Virus record (IMG/VR): IMGVR_UViG_3300019888_000008 | Coordinates: 1-44,210 of that record | Length of the DNA stretch: 44,210 nt | Strand: one strand, 5' to 3' | Origin: a virus | Shown: piece after piece, positions 38,481-44,210 of the stretch | Layout: each line of letters starts with the position of its first letter | How positions within the stretch are numbered: position 1 is the stretch's first letter | Notes under the pieces: generated by a model | The model's database searches: none | The model's input: the letters and a program-made list of their open reading frames with translations, nothing else | What the model was told of the DNA's origin: nothing | Made by a program: the position numbers and the translations under genes

Positions 38481-40729
38481 GCGACCAACCCTACGGGGAT
38501 AGTGCCGCGCTCTACTGGGCACACGGGTGGCGGGGAATACTGCCCATCCCGCCGAAATCGAAAAAGCTGACGCTACCGGGATGGACCGGTCACCAGGGCG
38601 CCGTACCGAGTTACGCGGACATTCAAGCATGGATCGACGGCCCTGAAGGTCGGGGGAATGTGGCGATCCGCCTGCCCGACAACGTCATCGGTGTCGACGT
38701 GGACGCGTACAACGGCAAAACGGGCGCCGAAACACTGGCCGGTTGCGAGGCGCGGTGGGGGCCCCTGCCGGCGACCTGGCGGAGTTCCGCGCGCGACTGG
38801 CCGTCCGGGATCCGCTTCTACCGGATACCGCCTGGCCTCAACTGGCCAGGCGAGCTCGGGCCGAACGTGGAAATCGTGCAGTGGGCTCACCGGTACGCCG
38901 TGGTGTGGCCGTCACTGCATCCCGACACCGGGACCCGATACCAGTGGTTCGCACCGGACGGGCAGCCCATGCCGTACGTGGTGCCGTCACCGGAGGATCT
39001 CGCCGAGCTCCCGGTGCGCTGGGTGGAAGGGCTGTCCCGGGGGCAGTACGCGCCGGAGTTGAAGGCCGCCGTGCCGTGGGGAGCAGTCGCCGAGTGGATT
39101 CAAGCGCATGACCATGTTGGTAGTTGTTGCATCGTTCAACATGCGATAACGGATATTTCAACACGCTTCCAACATGGTGCGCGGCATGAGGTTTTGACCG
39201 GTCCACTACTGAATTTGATCAGACTCGGTGAGCTGGGCCACAGAGGACTAGGGGAAGGGCTCGTCGATGTTCGGCGTGAGTTCGAACAGGTGGCCAGTGA
39301 TCCAACACGGGGGGCACAACGATCCGCCGTGGGGTTGGGCCGGGAGTGGGATCGGGCCATCGGGGGAGCAGTGGGAATGGTGATCGCGCAACCCACCAGG
39401 GGCCCGGATTCACTACCCGCCACGCCGTGCGCATGTGATTTCGACCTGAGCTCGATCCTGCCACCTGACGATGACGGTCGACCCCGGCCCGCTCCGGCGG
39501 CGACTGAGAGGCCCGCTCCGGCGTTCGACTGGCTGGCCAGCGCGCCCACCTCCCCGGTGGACGATGAGCCCGTGGCGGCCCGCGTGGCGCCGGAGCCGCT
39601 GGACCTCGGGCCGGACACACCGGAGACGCCGCTCGTATCGCTGCTGGACATCGAGGTCCGCAAGCTTGAGCTCCGCCGTGCCGCACTGCGGATAGTCGAG
39701 CAGCGCGAGCAGGAGGCAGCGTTCGTCTGGCCGGAGGGCGGGTGGTCGGCCCGGGACGAGCTCGCCCTGCCCGACGAGCCAGTGACCTACACGGTGGCGC
39801 ACGTAATGCCAACCGGCACTAACGTACTGTTAACCGCTGGGTACAAATCCGGTAAAACTACGATGGTCAACAATCTGGCACGCTCCCTAGTGGACGGTAC
39901 CCGCTTCCTCGGTCGGTTCGATATCGCCGCGATGCCTGGCAACGTGGCGATCTGGAATTACGAAGTGGACGGCCCGATGTACCGCAGGTGGCTGCGCAGC
40001 ATGAAAATACAGGAGCTCGATAAGCTCTATCCATTCAATTTACGCGGTTACCGGATGCCACTACTCGTCAAACACGTTGAGGATCGTGTGGTGGCGTGGC
40101 TAGCGGAACGCGACATTAAGTTCTGGGTAGTGGACCCGTTCGCTCGCGCGTTCGTCGGTTCCGGTGAGGAAAACAGTAACGATCAGGTCGGTAAGTTCCT
40201 CGACACCCTTGACGTAATCAAGCGCCGGGCTGGCGTGCGAGACCTAGTGCTACCCACACACACTGGCCGTGCTGAAATGTCCGCCGGACAGGAACATGCG
40301 CGGGGAGCGACCCGCCTTGACGACTGGGCTGACGTCCGCTGGATCCTCACACGCGAAAATTCAGACAGTCCGGCGTACTTTCGAGCGAGCGGACGCGACG
40401 TTACGTGGTCGGAATCTCAGCTGAGCTATGACGAGGAAACCAGGACGCTGACCATGGGAGCAAAGGGAAACAGGTCTCGCGCTGAAAACAAGAGAGACCT
40501 AATCATGACCGCGATATTACAGGCGGTGCGTGAGAGTCCTGGTATTAATACGAGCGATCTGCGCAATATCGTGAAGGAAAATCTAGGCACCATGGACGTG
40601 AAGCTGTACGGCGAGGCTATCGGTATTCTCAAACGTTCGTACCGAATCCGTACCGAAAAGGAGGGTGTAACCACGCGTCACTACAACGATCAGCCTGGCG
40701 AGCTGCTGCTCCCTCAAGATCCATCGTAG
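38477..40729 (+). CDS. Primase-polymerase / RepA-like helicase
   Basis: A 750-residue two-part replication protein. Residues 1-190 form a prim-pol domain (archaeo-eukaryotic primase type) with VIGVDVDAY (Asp74, Asp76) and EIVQW (Glu131) as likely metal ligands, and GIRFYRIP between. A Pro/Ala-rich linker (about 300-390) leads to a RecA-fold helicase of the RepA type: Walker A GYKSGKTT (454-461), WVVDPFARAF (Walker B, 549-558) and LVLPTHTGR. The end (about 660-740) looks like a winged helix. Such proteins replicate AICEs, plasmids and some phages with host polymerase. No phage DNA polymerase is seen. Confidence 0.88.
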   Translation: MSDQPYGDSAALYWAHGWRGILPIPPKSKKLTLPGWTGHQGAVPSYADIQAWIDGPEGRGNVAIRLPDNVIGVDVDAYNGKTGAETLAGCEARWGPLPATWRSSARDWPSGIRFYRIPPGLNWPGELGPNVEIVQWAHRYAVVWPSLHPDTGTRYQWFAPDGQPMPYVVPSPEDLAELPVRWVEGLSRGQYAPELKAAVPWGAVAEWIQAHDHVGSCCIVQHAITDISTRFQHGARHEVLTGPLLNLIRLGELGHRGLGEGLVDVRREFEQVASDPTRGAQRSAVGLGREWDRAIGGAVGMVIAQPTRGPDSLPATPCACDFDLSSILPPDDDGRPRPAPAATERPAPAFDWLASAPTSPVDDEPVAARVAPEPLDLGPDTPETPLVSLLDIEVRKLELRRAALRIVEQREQEAAFVWPEGGWSARDELALPDEPVTYTVAHVMPTGTNVLLTAGYKSGKTTMVNNLARSLVDGTRFLGRFDIAAMPGNVAIWNYEVDGPMYRRWLRSMKIQELDKLYPFNLRGYRMPLLVKHVEDRVVAWLAERDIKFWVVDPFARAFVGSGEENSNDQVGKFLDTLDVIKRRAGVRDLVLPTHTGRAEMSAGQEHARGATRLDDWADVRWILTRENSDSPAYFRASGRDVTWSESQLSYDEETRTLTMGAKGNRSRAENKRDLIMTAILQAVRESPGINTSDLRNIVKENLGTMDVKLYGEAIGILKRSYRIRTEKEGVTTRHYNDQPGELLLPQDPS
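39111..39178. repeat. Inverted CAACATG repeats inside the primase gene
   Basis: ACCATGTTGG (39111-39120) and CCAACATGGT (39169-39178) are perfect inverted arms. A further CAACATG lies at 39138-39144. The stretch between (GCGATAACGGATATTTCAAC) is A/T-rich for this genome. The segment codes for about residues 212-234, between the primase and the linker. A replication origin within the initiator gene is a possible reading. Confidence 0.5.
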
Positions 40730-40780
40730 GGCCATGTTGTTGAGATGTTGCTTGTTGTTGCTTGTTGTTGTTGGGCAGAT

Positions 40781-40829
40781 ATTGGTGTTGTTGTTGGTAC
40801 CCCTTTAGGGGGACCAACAACATACCAAT
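40781..40829. terminator. Long hairpin after the primase gene
   Basis: About 20 pairs: CCCC (40800-40803) with GGGG (40808-40811), then 40789-40798 with 40813-40822 (10 of 10), then ATTGGT (40781-40786) with 40824-40829, with one mismatch and a small internal loop. It lies in 40730-40898, a gene-free gap otherwise filled by TTG-rich repeats. Terminator is likeliest; origin hairpin is the alternative. Confidence 0.6.
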
Positions 40830-40898
40830 CACAAGATCGAATAGATGAAGATCGACAACAACACAACGACGACGCAGGGGCGAGAGGCGAGGACCGGG

Positions 40899-41282
40899 AT
40901 GATTCCCCAGTGGCTGCGTAAACGTCTCGCCGGTAAGGGGCGTGGTGCCAGAGGCGGAACGTGTCCGCGCTGCAAGTGCTACGTAATCACCGGCCTGGAT
41001 CACGACGACTGCGCACTGCCCGCCGTGGTGGATGACACCGAAATCAACCACATGAGCGAACTGCTGGCGAGGCTGCGGGGCGTGGCGACGTTCGACTTCA
41101 CCCAGTACGGCGGAACGTGGGAGCTGCGATATCGCTACCCGGTGCACATTAAGGCGGAACGTGAATTCCCCGTACTGGTCGCCCACGTCTGCGGCATCCG
41201 GTGGCCGGCAACGGCGGAACCCCACCTATCGCTGACTCGTTCCGCCCCGCCAGCCACCACGCTCGAATCCCCGCCGTTCTAA
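40899..41282 (+). CDS. Hypothetical protein with zinc motif
   Basis: A 127-residue protein starting at ATG 40899 with GCGAGG upstream; an in-frame ATG at 40845 has no ribosome site. A basic start (IPQWLRKRLAGKGRGARGG) is followed by CPRCKCYVITGLDHDDCALP, a probable zinc site, then strands (GTWELRYRYPVHIKAE). It lies between the primase and the RuvC-like gene, so a DNA-related role is likely from context. Confidence 0.65.
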   Translation: MIPQWLRKRLAGKGRGARGGTCPRCKCYVITGLDHDDCALPAVVDDTEINHMSELLARLRGVATFDFTQYGGTWELRYRYPVHIKAEREFPVLVAHVCGIRWPATAEPHLSLTRSAPPATTLESPPF

Positions 41283-41290
41283 GGACCACG

Positions 41291-42088
41291 ATGAAAATCT
41301 ATGGTATCGACCAGTCCTATCAGCGTACCGGAATCTCCCGTATCGCATTCGGTATTGACGGCGATGTCAACGCGGTATCTCGCTCAGTATCGCCGTGGAA
41401 AGCGATAGATAATCCATACAGTGCGCGTCATGTTGCGATGCACGACCATGCCTATAACATCACCAATATGGTGGGTGACGACGCGGTATTGGCCGTCATG
41501 GAGGGGCCATCGTATGGTTCGAAAGGTAAAGCAGTGTGGCAGCTGTCTGTGTTACTGGACACCGTATTCGGCTACCTGGTGGAGCGCGGCATTCCCGTCG
41601 CGGTATGTCCTCCAACTACGCGCGCTAAGTGGGCTACCGGTAAGGGGAATGCCGCTAAGGATCTGGTCTGTATCCACGTTGATAGACTGTGGCCGAATGT
41701 GGGTAAAAACAACGATGAATTGGACTCGTTGGCGTTCGCTACAATGGGTGCGCAGTGGATGCGATGGAATGTGCCGTCGCTGGCCCGACACCGCGCCGCG
41801 CTGGCTGGTGTCGAGTGGCCGGACATGAAGACGCTGAGAGGTTCTGTGCGGCCGTCAGGGGCCGTCCCCGGTGTCATTACCCTCGGAGCCGGTGACAATC
41901 GGCTGGCGACCCCAATGAGCCCGTGCGGCACAGTCCCGGCGGGCAGGCTTCCCAGCACGGAAGTAAGTGACCTCGGAGCTTCCTCGGTAAGCGACCTCGG
42001 AGCTTCCTCGGTAAGCGACCTCGGAGCTTCCTCGGTAAGCGAGCTCCGGAGTCTCCGCTACGAGATGCGGGCCGAGCCAGTCAATTGA
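41291..42088 (+). CDS. RuvC-like Holliday junction resolvase
   Basis: A 265-residue protein. MKIYGIDQSYQRTGIS (Asp7), VLAVMEGPSYG (Glu71), CPPTTRAKWATGKGNAAKDL and NNDELDSLAFA (Asp142, Asp145) give the four acidic residues of the RuvC/RNase H fold. It resolves recombination junctions before packaging. Residues beyond 165 are variable, and the end holds three VSDLGASS repeats encoded by tandem DNA repeats of the GACCTCGGA family. ATG 41291 follows AAGGACCACG. Confidence 0.82.
   Translation: MKIYGIDQSYQRTGISRIAFGIDGDVNAVSRSVSPWKAIDNPYSARHVAMHDHAYNITNMVGDDAVLAVMEGPSYGSKGKAVWQLSVLLDTVFGYLVERGIPVAVCPPTTRAKWATGKGNAAKDLVCIHVDRLWPNVGKNNDELDSLAFATMGAQWMRWNVPSLARHRAALAGVEWPDMKTLRGSVRPSGAVPGVITLGAGDNRLATPMSPCGTVPAGRLPSTEVSDLGASSVSDLGASSVSDLGASSVSELRSLRYEMRAEPVN
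41963..42034 (+). repeat. Tandem GACCTCGGA repeats, three 24-bp copies (e)
   Basis: The unit GTAAGCGACCTCGGAGCTTC plus CTCG occurs at 41963-41986 (one change), 41987-42010 and 42011-42034, followed by a degenerate fourth (GTAAGCGAGCTCCGGAG). It is in frame with the resolvase gene, 8 codons per unit. Confidence 0.88.
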
Positions 42089-42212
42089 CCGTTTCAGTGA
42101 GAACGTGTGATGATTACGGGTGTCGAGGCGCACGTGATTGCGACGTGGGTAGATCGGACGTGGTTCACCCGGTTTACCGCGTGGTGATGGTGTGGTCGGG
42201 TCGTCTCGACAC

Positions 42213-42293
42213 GGTGAGGCACGCGGGGTTGATCGCGTCACCATGACTGCGAATGAGGCGCGGTCATGGTGACTGCACCCTCGCGTGCCTCAC
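42213..42293. repeat. Nested inverted repeats in a gene-free gap
   Basis: An outer perfect 12-bp pair, GTGAGGCACGCG (42213-42224) with CGCGTGCCTCAC (42282-42293), encloses a perfect 11-bp pair, GTCACCATGAC with GTCATGGTGAC (42263-42273). GGGT and ACCC between them may extend the stem. The gap 42089-42325 has no gene I can support. A terminator, a structured RNA, or a replication or transfer site are possible. Confidence 0.65.
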
Positions 42294-42325
42294 GTATTTG
42301 TGGAGGCGGTGGGTATCCTCGCTGC

Positions 42326-42547
42326 ATGGAGAGTGTGGGGTGTTTCGGTGGGCCGCTAAACGGACTGTTCCTCAAGATGGGTACACACCGTGGCGTAATC
42401 ACTGTGGGTAATGAACAGGCCGAGGCTGGCCATTACGAATACTCCACGGTTAGTCGCTCCTATATTTGGCACGCCGACATCGAAACCGAGCAAGTACATA
42501 TCAGGCCGAAAGTGCGATCTGTAACCACGCGAGAGGGAGTGCTGTAA
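42326..42547 (+). CDS. CFGGPLNG-family small protein
   Basis: A 73-residue protein with VGCFGGPLNGLFLKMG and AGHYEYSTVSRSYIWHADIE. It is the second member of the family found at 31898-32104. ATG 42326 was chosen because the conserved part begins there and GGAGG lies upstream. Function unknown. Confidence 0.65.
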   Translation: MESVGCFGGPLNGLFLKMGTHRGVITVGNEQAEAGHYEYSTVSRSYIWHADIETEQVHIRPKVRSVTTREGVL

Positions 42548-42829
42548 ATGCCCACGATCCCAGGTGATGTTCGTACCGAGCCGGTGGCGACCGCCGCCGA
42601 GAGCGCCCGGGCCGGCGGTAACCGTGTCGGCCCGCCGAGCGTCGCCCAGGACGCCACCGCCGATTACTACGTGCCCGAGGGTGTGCCCCAGCTCGACCCG
42701 GGCGAGGAATACCCGGCGGACACCCCGCCTGTCGGTGGCGCGATCGAGCTGGGAACCGTGCTGGACGAGTACGGCCATGACGTGTCGGAGCACAAGAGCG
42801 CTGGCACGAAGATGGCCGAGCGCGAGTAA
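42548..42829 (+). CDS. Hypothetical acidic protein, 93 aa
   Basis: ATG 42548 follows the previous stop directly. The protein is hydrophilic and largely disordered in look, with SVAQDATADYYVPEGVPQLD and an acidic middle, ending DVSEHKSAGTKMAERE. Not recognised. Confidence 0.6.
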   Translation: MPTIPGDVRTEPVATAAESARAGGNRVGPPSVAQDATADYYVPEGVPQLDPGEEYPADTPPVGGAIELGTVLDEYGHDVSEHKSAGTKMAERE

Positions 42830-42857
42830 TTGAACCTCGTGAGATTCGGTTAGCGAT

Positions 42858-43469
42858 ATGAGCGTGACGATTGACAGCGCTGTCTCGGAGATTCAGGGAC
42901 AGCGCTGCCCTCGTTGCGAGCAGACATTACCGCTTGAGGCATTCCCGGAGCGTTACCGTGGCAAGCCAGGGAATTACTGCACGAATTGTAGTCGTGAGTA
43001 TAAGAGCGAATACGACTGCAATCATATTCCGCCTGAGAAGCCGTGGAATCCATTCGTGAACAGGTTGATAATCATCTGCGCGAAAGAGGGCTGCAAGCGT
43101 GGAATATCGTTGGAGCGGCTGGCGCGGGGAGCCGATCGGTGCAAAATGCATAAGCCTAAGAGAATACCGGACGAGGACCGTAAGATCCGACCGGCCATTC
43201 CAGGTGGTAGGCCGGGCGGTACTACCGCAAAGGGTTATGGCTCGCATCATCAGAGGATTAAAGAGCAGTGGCGGCCACGGGTTGAGGCTGGAATCGTGGA
43301 TTGCTGGCGCTGTGGCGAGCGCATACCACCGCGTACACAGTGGGACCTGGGGCACAAGGATGGCAGCCGTACCGAGTACCGAGGACCGGAGCACAGGGCA
43401 TGTAACCGGGCGACCAAGAGATTAGATCGTGTTGAGCAGCCCCTCAAGGCGTCGGGCTGGTGGGAGTAG
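42858..43469 (+). CDS. HNH endonuclease
   Basis: A 203-residue nuclease with three cysteine knuckles. CPRC (17-20) with CTNC (41-44) and CAKEGC (74-79) with CKMH (95-98) precede the HNH core: CWRCGERIPP (149-158), WDLGHKDGS (about 162-170) and GPEHRACNRA (176-185). The DLGH and HRxCN residues are the metal and catalytic parts. On the circular map it lies just before the terminase operon; HNH partners of the large terminase are required for end cutting in several cos phages. Confidence 0.88.
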   Translation: MSVTIDSAVSEIQGQRCPRCEQTLPLEAFPERYRGKPGNYCTNCSREYKSEYDCNHIPPEKPWNPFVNRLIIICAKEGCKRGISLERLARGADRCKMHKPKRIPDEDRKIRPAIPGGRPGGTTAKGYGSHHQRIKEQWRPRVEAGIVDCWRCGERIPPRTQWDLGHKDGSRTEYRGPEHRACNRATKRLDRVEQPLKASGWWE

Positions 43470-43888
43470 TGCGATCGGTAGTGCTCGTGTGTGGGCCACC
43501 GTGTGCGGGTAAGACTACGTATGTGGCAGAGCACGCAAGTCGGTCAGACCTGATCGTGGATTACGATGTGATTGGCGCGACCGAATATCGGCGTGTAATC
43601 AGGAGGCTACCTACGTACGGTGGTTGTGCGTGGGTGATTAAGTGTCTGCCAGGCAGGACTAAGCGAGAGCAATTCGCCGATAGGATTAAGGCGACGAAGA
43701 CGGTATTACTGTTACCCACCGCGAGCACGCTATTAGATAGGGCTGCATTACGGAGTGAACCATACAAGAATAAGGCAGCCGTATTGGATTGGTTGAAGCG
43801 TGAGCGCGAGGACTCGTCACGCTTGGTTACCGCATCGGCCAGCAGTGTGGATGCCAACGTGTCGGGGTGGTGGGAATACGGTGAATAA
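43469..43888 (+). CDS. P-loop kinase-like protein
   Basis: A 139-residue protein starting RSVVLVCGPPCAGKTTYVAE, with a clear Walker A (residues 9-17), then DLIVDYDVIGATEY, resembling the Asp-containing strand of polynucleotide- or nucleotide-kinase-like P-loop proteins. There is no phosphatase domain. The GTG at 43469 overlaps the HNH stop (TAGTG) and was preferred to one 9 bases earlier. The substrate (nucleotide or DNA end) is unknown. Confidence 0.75.
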   Translation: MRSVVLVCGPPCAGKTTYVAEHASRSDLIVDYDVIGATEYRRVIRRLPTYGGCAWVIKCLPGRTKREQFADRIKATKTVLLLPTASTLLDRAALRSEPYKNKAAVLDWLKREREDSSRLVTASASSVDANVSGWWEYGE

Positions 43889-44108
43889 TTATGCAGTGTA
43901 TATACAGCATGGTTATACAGTGCGATGCATAGCGGCCTGCATGATCATGTTGAGCATGATCATGATGTACGTATATGCAGGTCAAACCTATCAGACAGTG
44001 ACATCGATCATGAGCATAAGCGCAGGTCAAAGGCTTGTGATCACAGACAGTGAGTTTTTCGGGGATTACAGGATATCCACAGGCCCGAGCCCCTGTCTTG
44101 GTTTCTAG
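43881..44108 (+). CDS. Met-rich membrane protein at the junction
   Basis: A 75-residue protein. GTG 43881 overlaps the previous gene by 8 bases. It has one membrane segment (CIAACMIMLSMIMMYVYAG, about 16-34) with an unusual run of methionines, partly because the DNA carries two CATGATCATG palindromes. The stop (44106-44108) lies inside the terminal repeat. Base composition is A/T-richer than its neighbours. Function unknown. Confidence 0.5.
   Translation: MNNYAVYIQHGYTVRCIAACMIMLSMIMMYVYAGQTYQTVTSIMSISAGQRLVITDSEFFGDYRISTGPSPCLGF
43940..43964. repeat. Two CATGATCATG palindromes
   Basis: The 10-bp perfect palindrome CATGATCATG occurs at 43940-43949 and 43955-43964, 15 bases apart, near the genome junction. 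It may be a protein-binding site for packaging or regulation, though it also encodes part of a membrane segment. Confidence 0.5.
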
Positions 44109-44210
44109 CCGAAATATTCCCGTGATCTGGGATTAGTTTCGGTATAACTATTCACGGACTATTCATCGCGCTATTCAGGACTATTCATCGCATGAATACA
44201 GTGAATAGTT
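44085..44210. repeat. Right copy of 126-bp terminal direct repeat
   Basis: Identical to 14-139, including the CTATTCA array and the first part of the holin leader. On a circle the membrane-protein gene would end here and the holin operon would follow. Confidence 0.9.

Noticed and set aside
39219-39812. Long leftward frames opposite the primase gene
   Set aside because: They are arginine/proline/alanine-rich with no ribosome site, the usual shadow of GC-rich codons of the forward gene.
41963-42034. Tandem repeats as a CRISPR array
   Set aside because: The 24-base units follow each other without spacers and code in frame for the resolvase tail.
42108-42188. Small frames of 19-26 codons in the 42089-42325 gap
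   Set aside because: They are very short with no ribosome site or family, and the inverted repeats explain the sequence better.

Overview
The window looks like one complete or nearly complete genome of a tailed, siphovirus-type actinobacteriophage. Evidence for the host group is the overall high GC, frequent GTG starts, start/stop overlaps of the ATGA, GTGA and TGATG type, and genes with an actinophage look: an r1t-type holin, a Cas4-like exonuclease, a RuvC-like resolvase and an HNH nuclease next to the terminase. A 126-base direct repeat (14-139 and 44085-44210) joins the two ends, so the molecule is circular or terminally redundant. No tRNA, rRNA or CRISPR array was seen.

Layout. 159-5683, rightward: holin, N4 gp49-like protein, terminase subunits, portal, an endolysin placed unusually inside the head genes, and a capsid protease. 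5830-13232: major capsid protein, connectors, tail tube, tail assembly chaperones, tape measure and a tail structural protein. 13266-22387: minor tail, adhesin and membrane genes, including a 1127-residue tail protein that appears to carry two different polysaccharide-lyase folds, and a fibre with recombined tandem repeats. Tandem hairpins at 22445-22505 close the late region. 22682-25322, leftward: eight small, mostly cysteine-rich genes, partly made by duplication, read from a strong and apparently leaderless promoter.

25394-29330, rightward: a module like those of actinobacterial integrative-conjugative elements and plasmids, with a helix-turn-helix protein, a DUF2637 membrane protein, a small membrane protein, an FtsK/TraB-type DNA translocase, a separate copy of the translocase's C-terminal winged-helix domain, and a membrane-anchored zinc-knuckle protein. 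29318-30616: the C-terminal remnant of a tyrosine integrase, an unknown leftward gene, a leftward repressor-like gene and a divergent excisionase-like gene, with paired operator-like repeats between the last two. 30613-37463: early accessory genes, a Cas4-like nuclease and an SSB-like protein. 37576-42088: DUF3310 protein, cytosine methyltransferase, primase-polymerase/helicase and RuvC-like resolvase. 42326-44108: small genes, HNH nuclease, P-loop kinase-like protein and a membrane protein leading back to the junction.

Reading them together: the virion genes are those of an ordinary HK97-fold siphophage. The non-structural half resembles an actinobacterial mobile plasmid or AICE: primase-polymerase replication with no family A, B or C DNA polymerase seen, an FtsK-like translocase with DUF2637 partner, an excisionase-like gene and a decayed integrase. 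A phage-plasmid, or a phage that absorbed an AICE, is the most interesting interpretation. A family of short repeats with core GACCTCGGA, dispersed and in tandem, may be the DNA target of the translocase, but that is inference.
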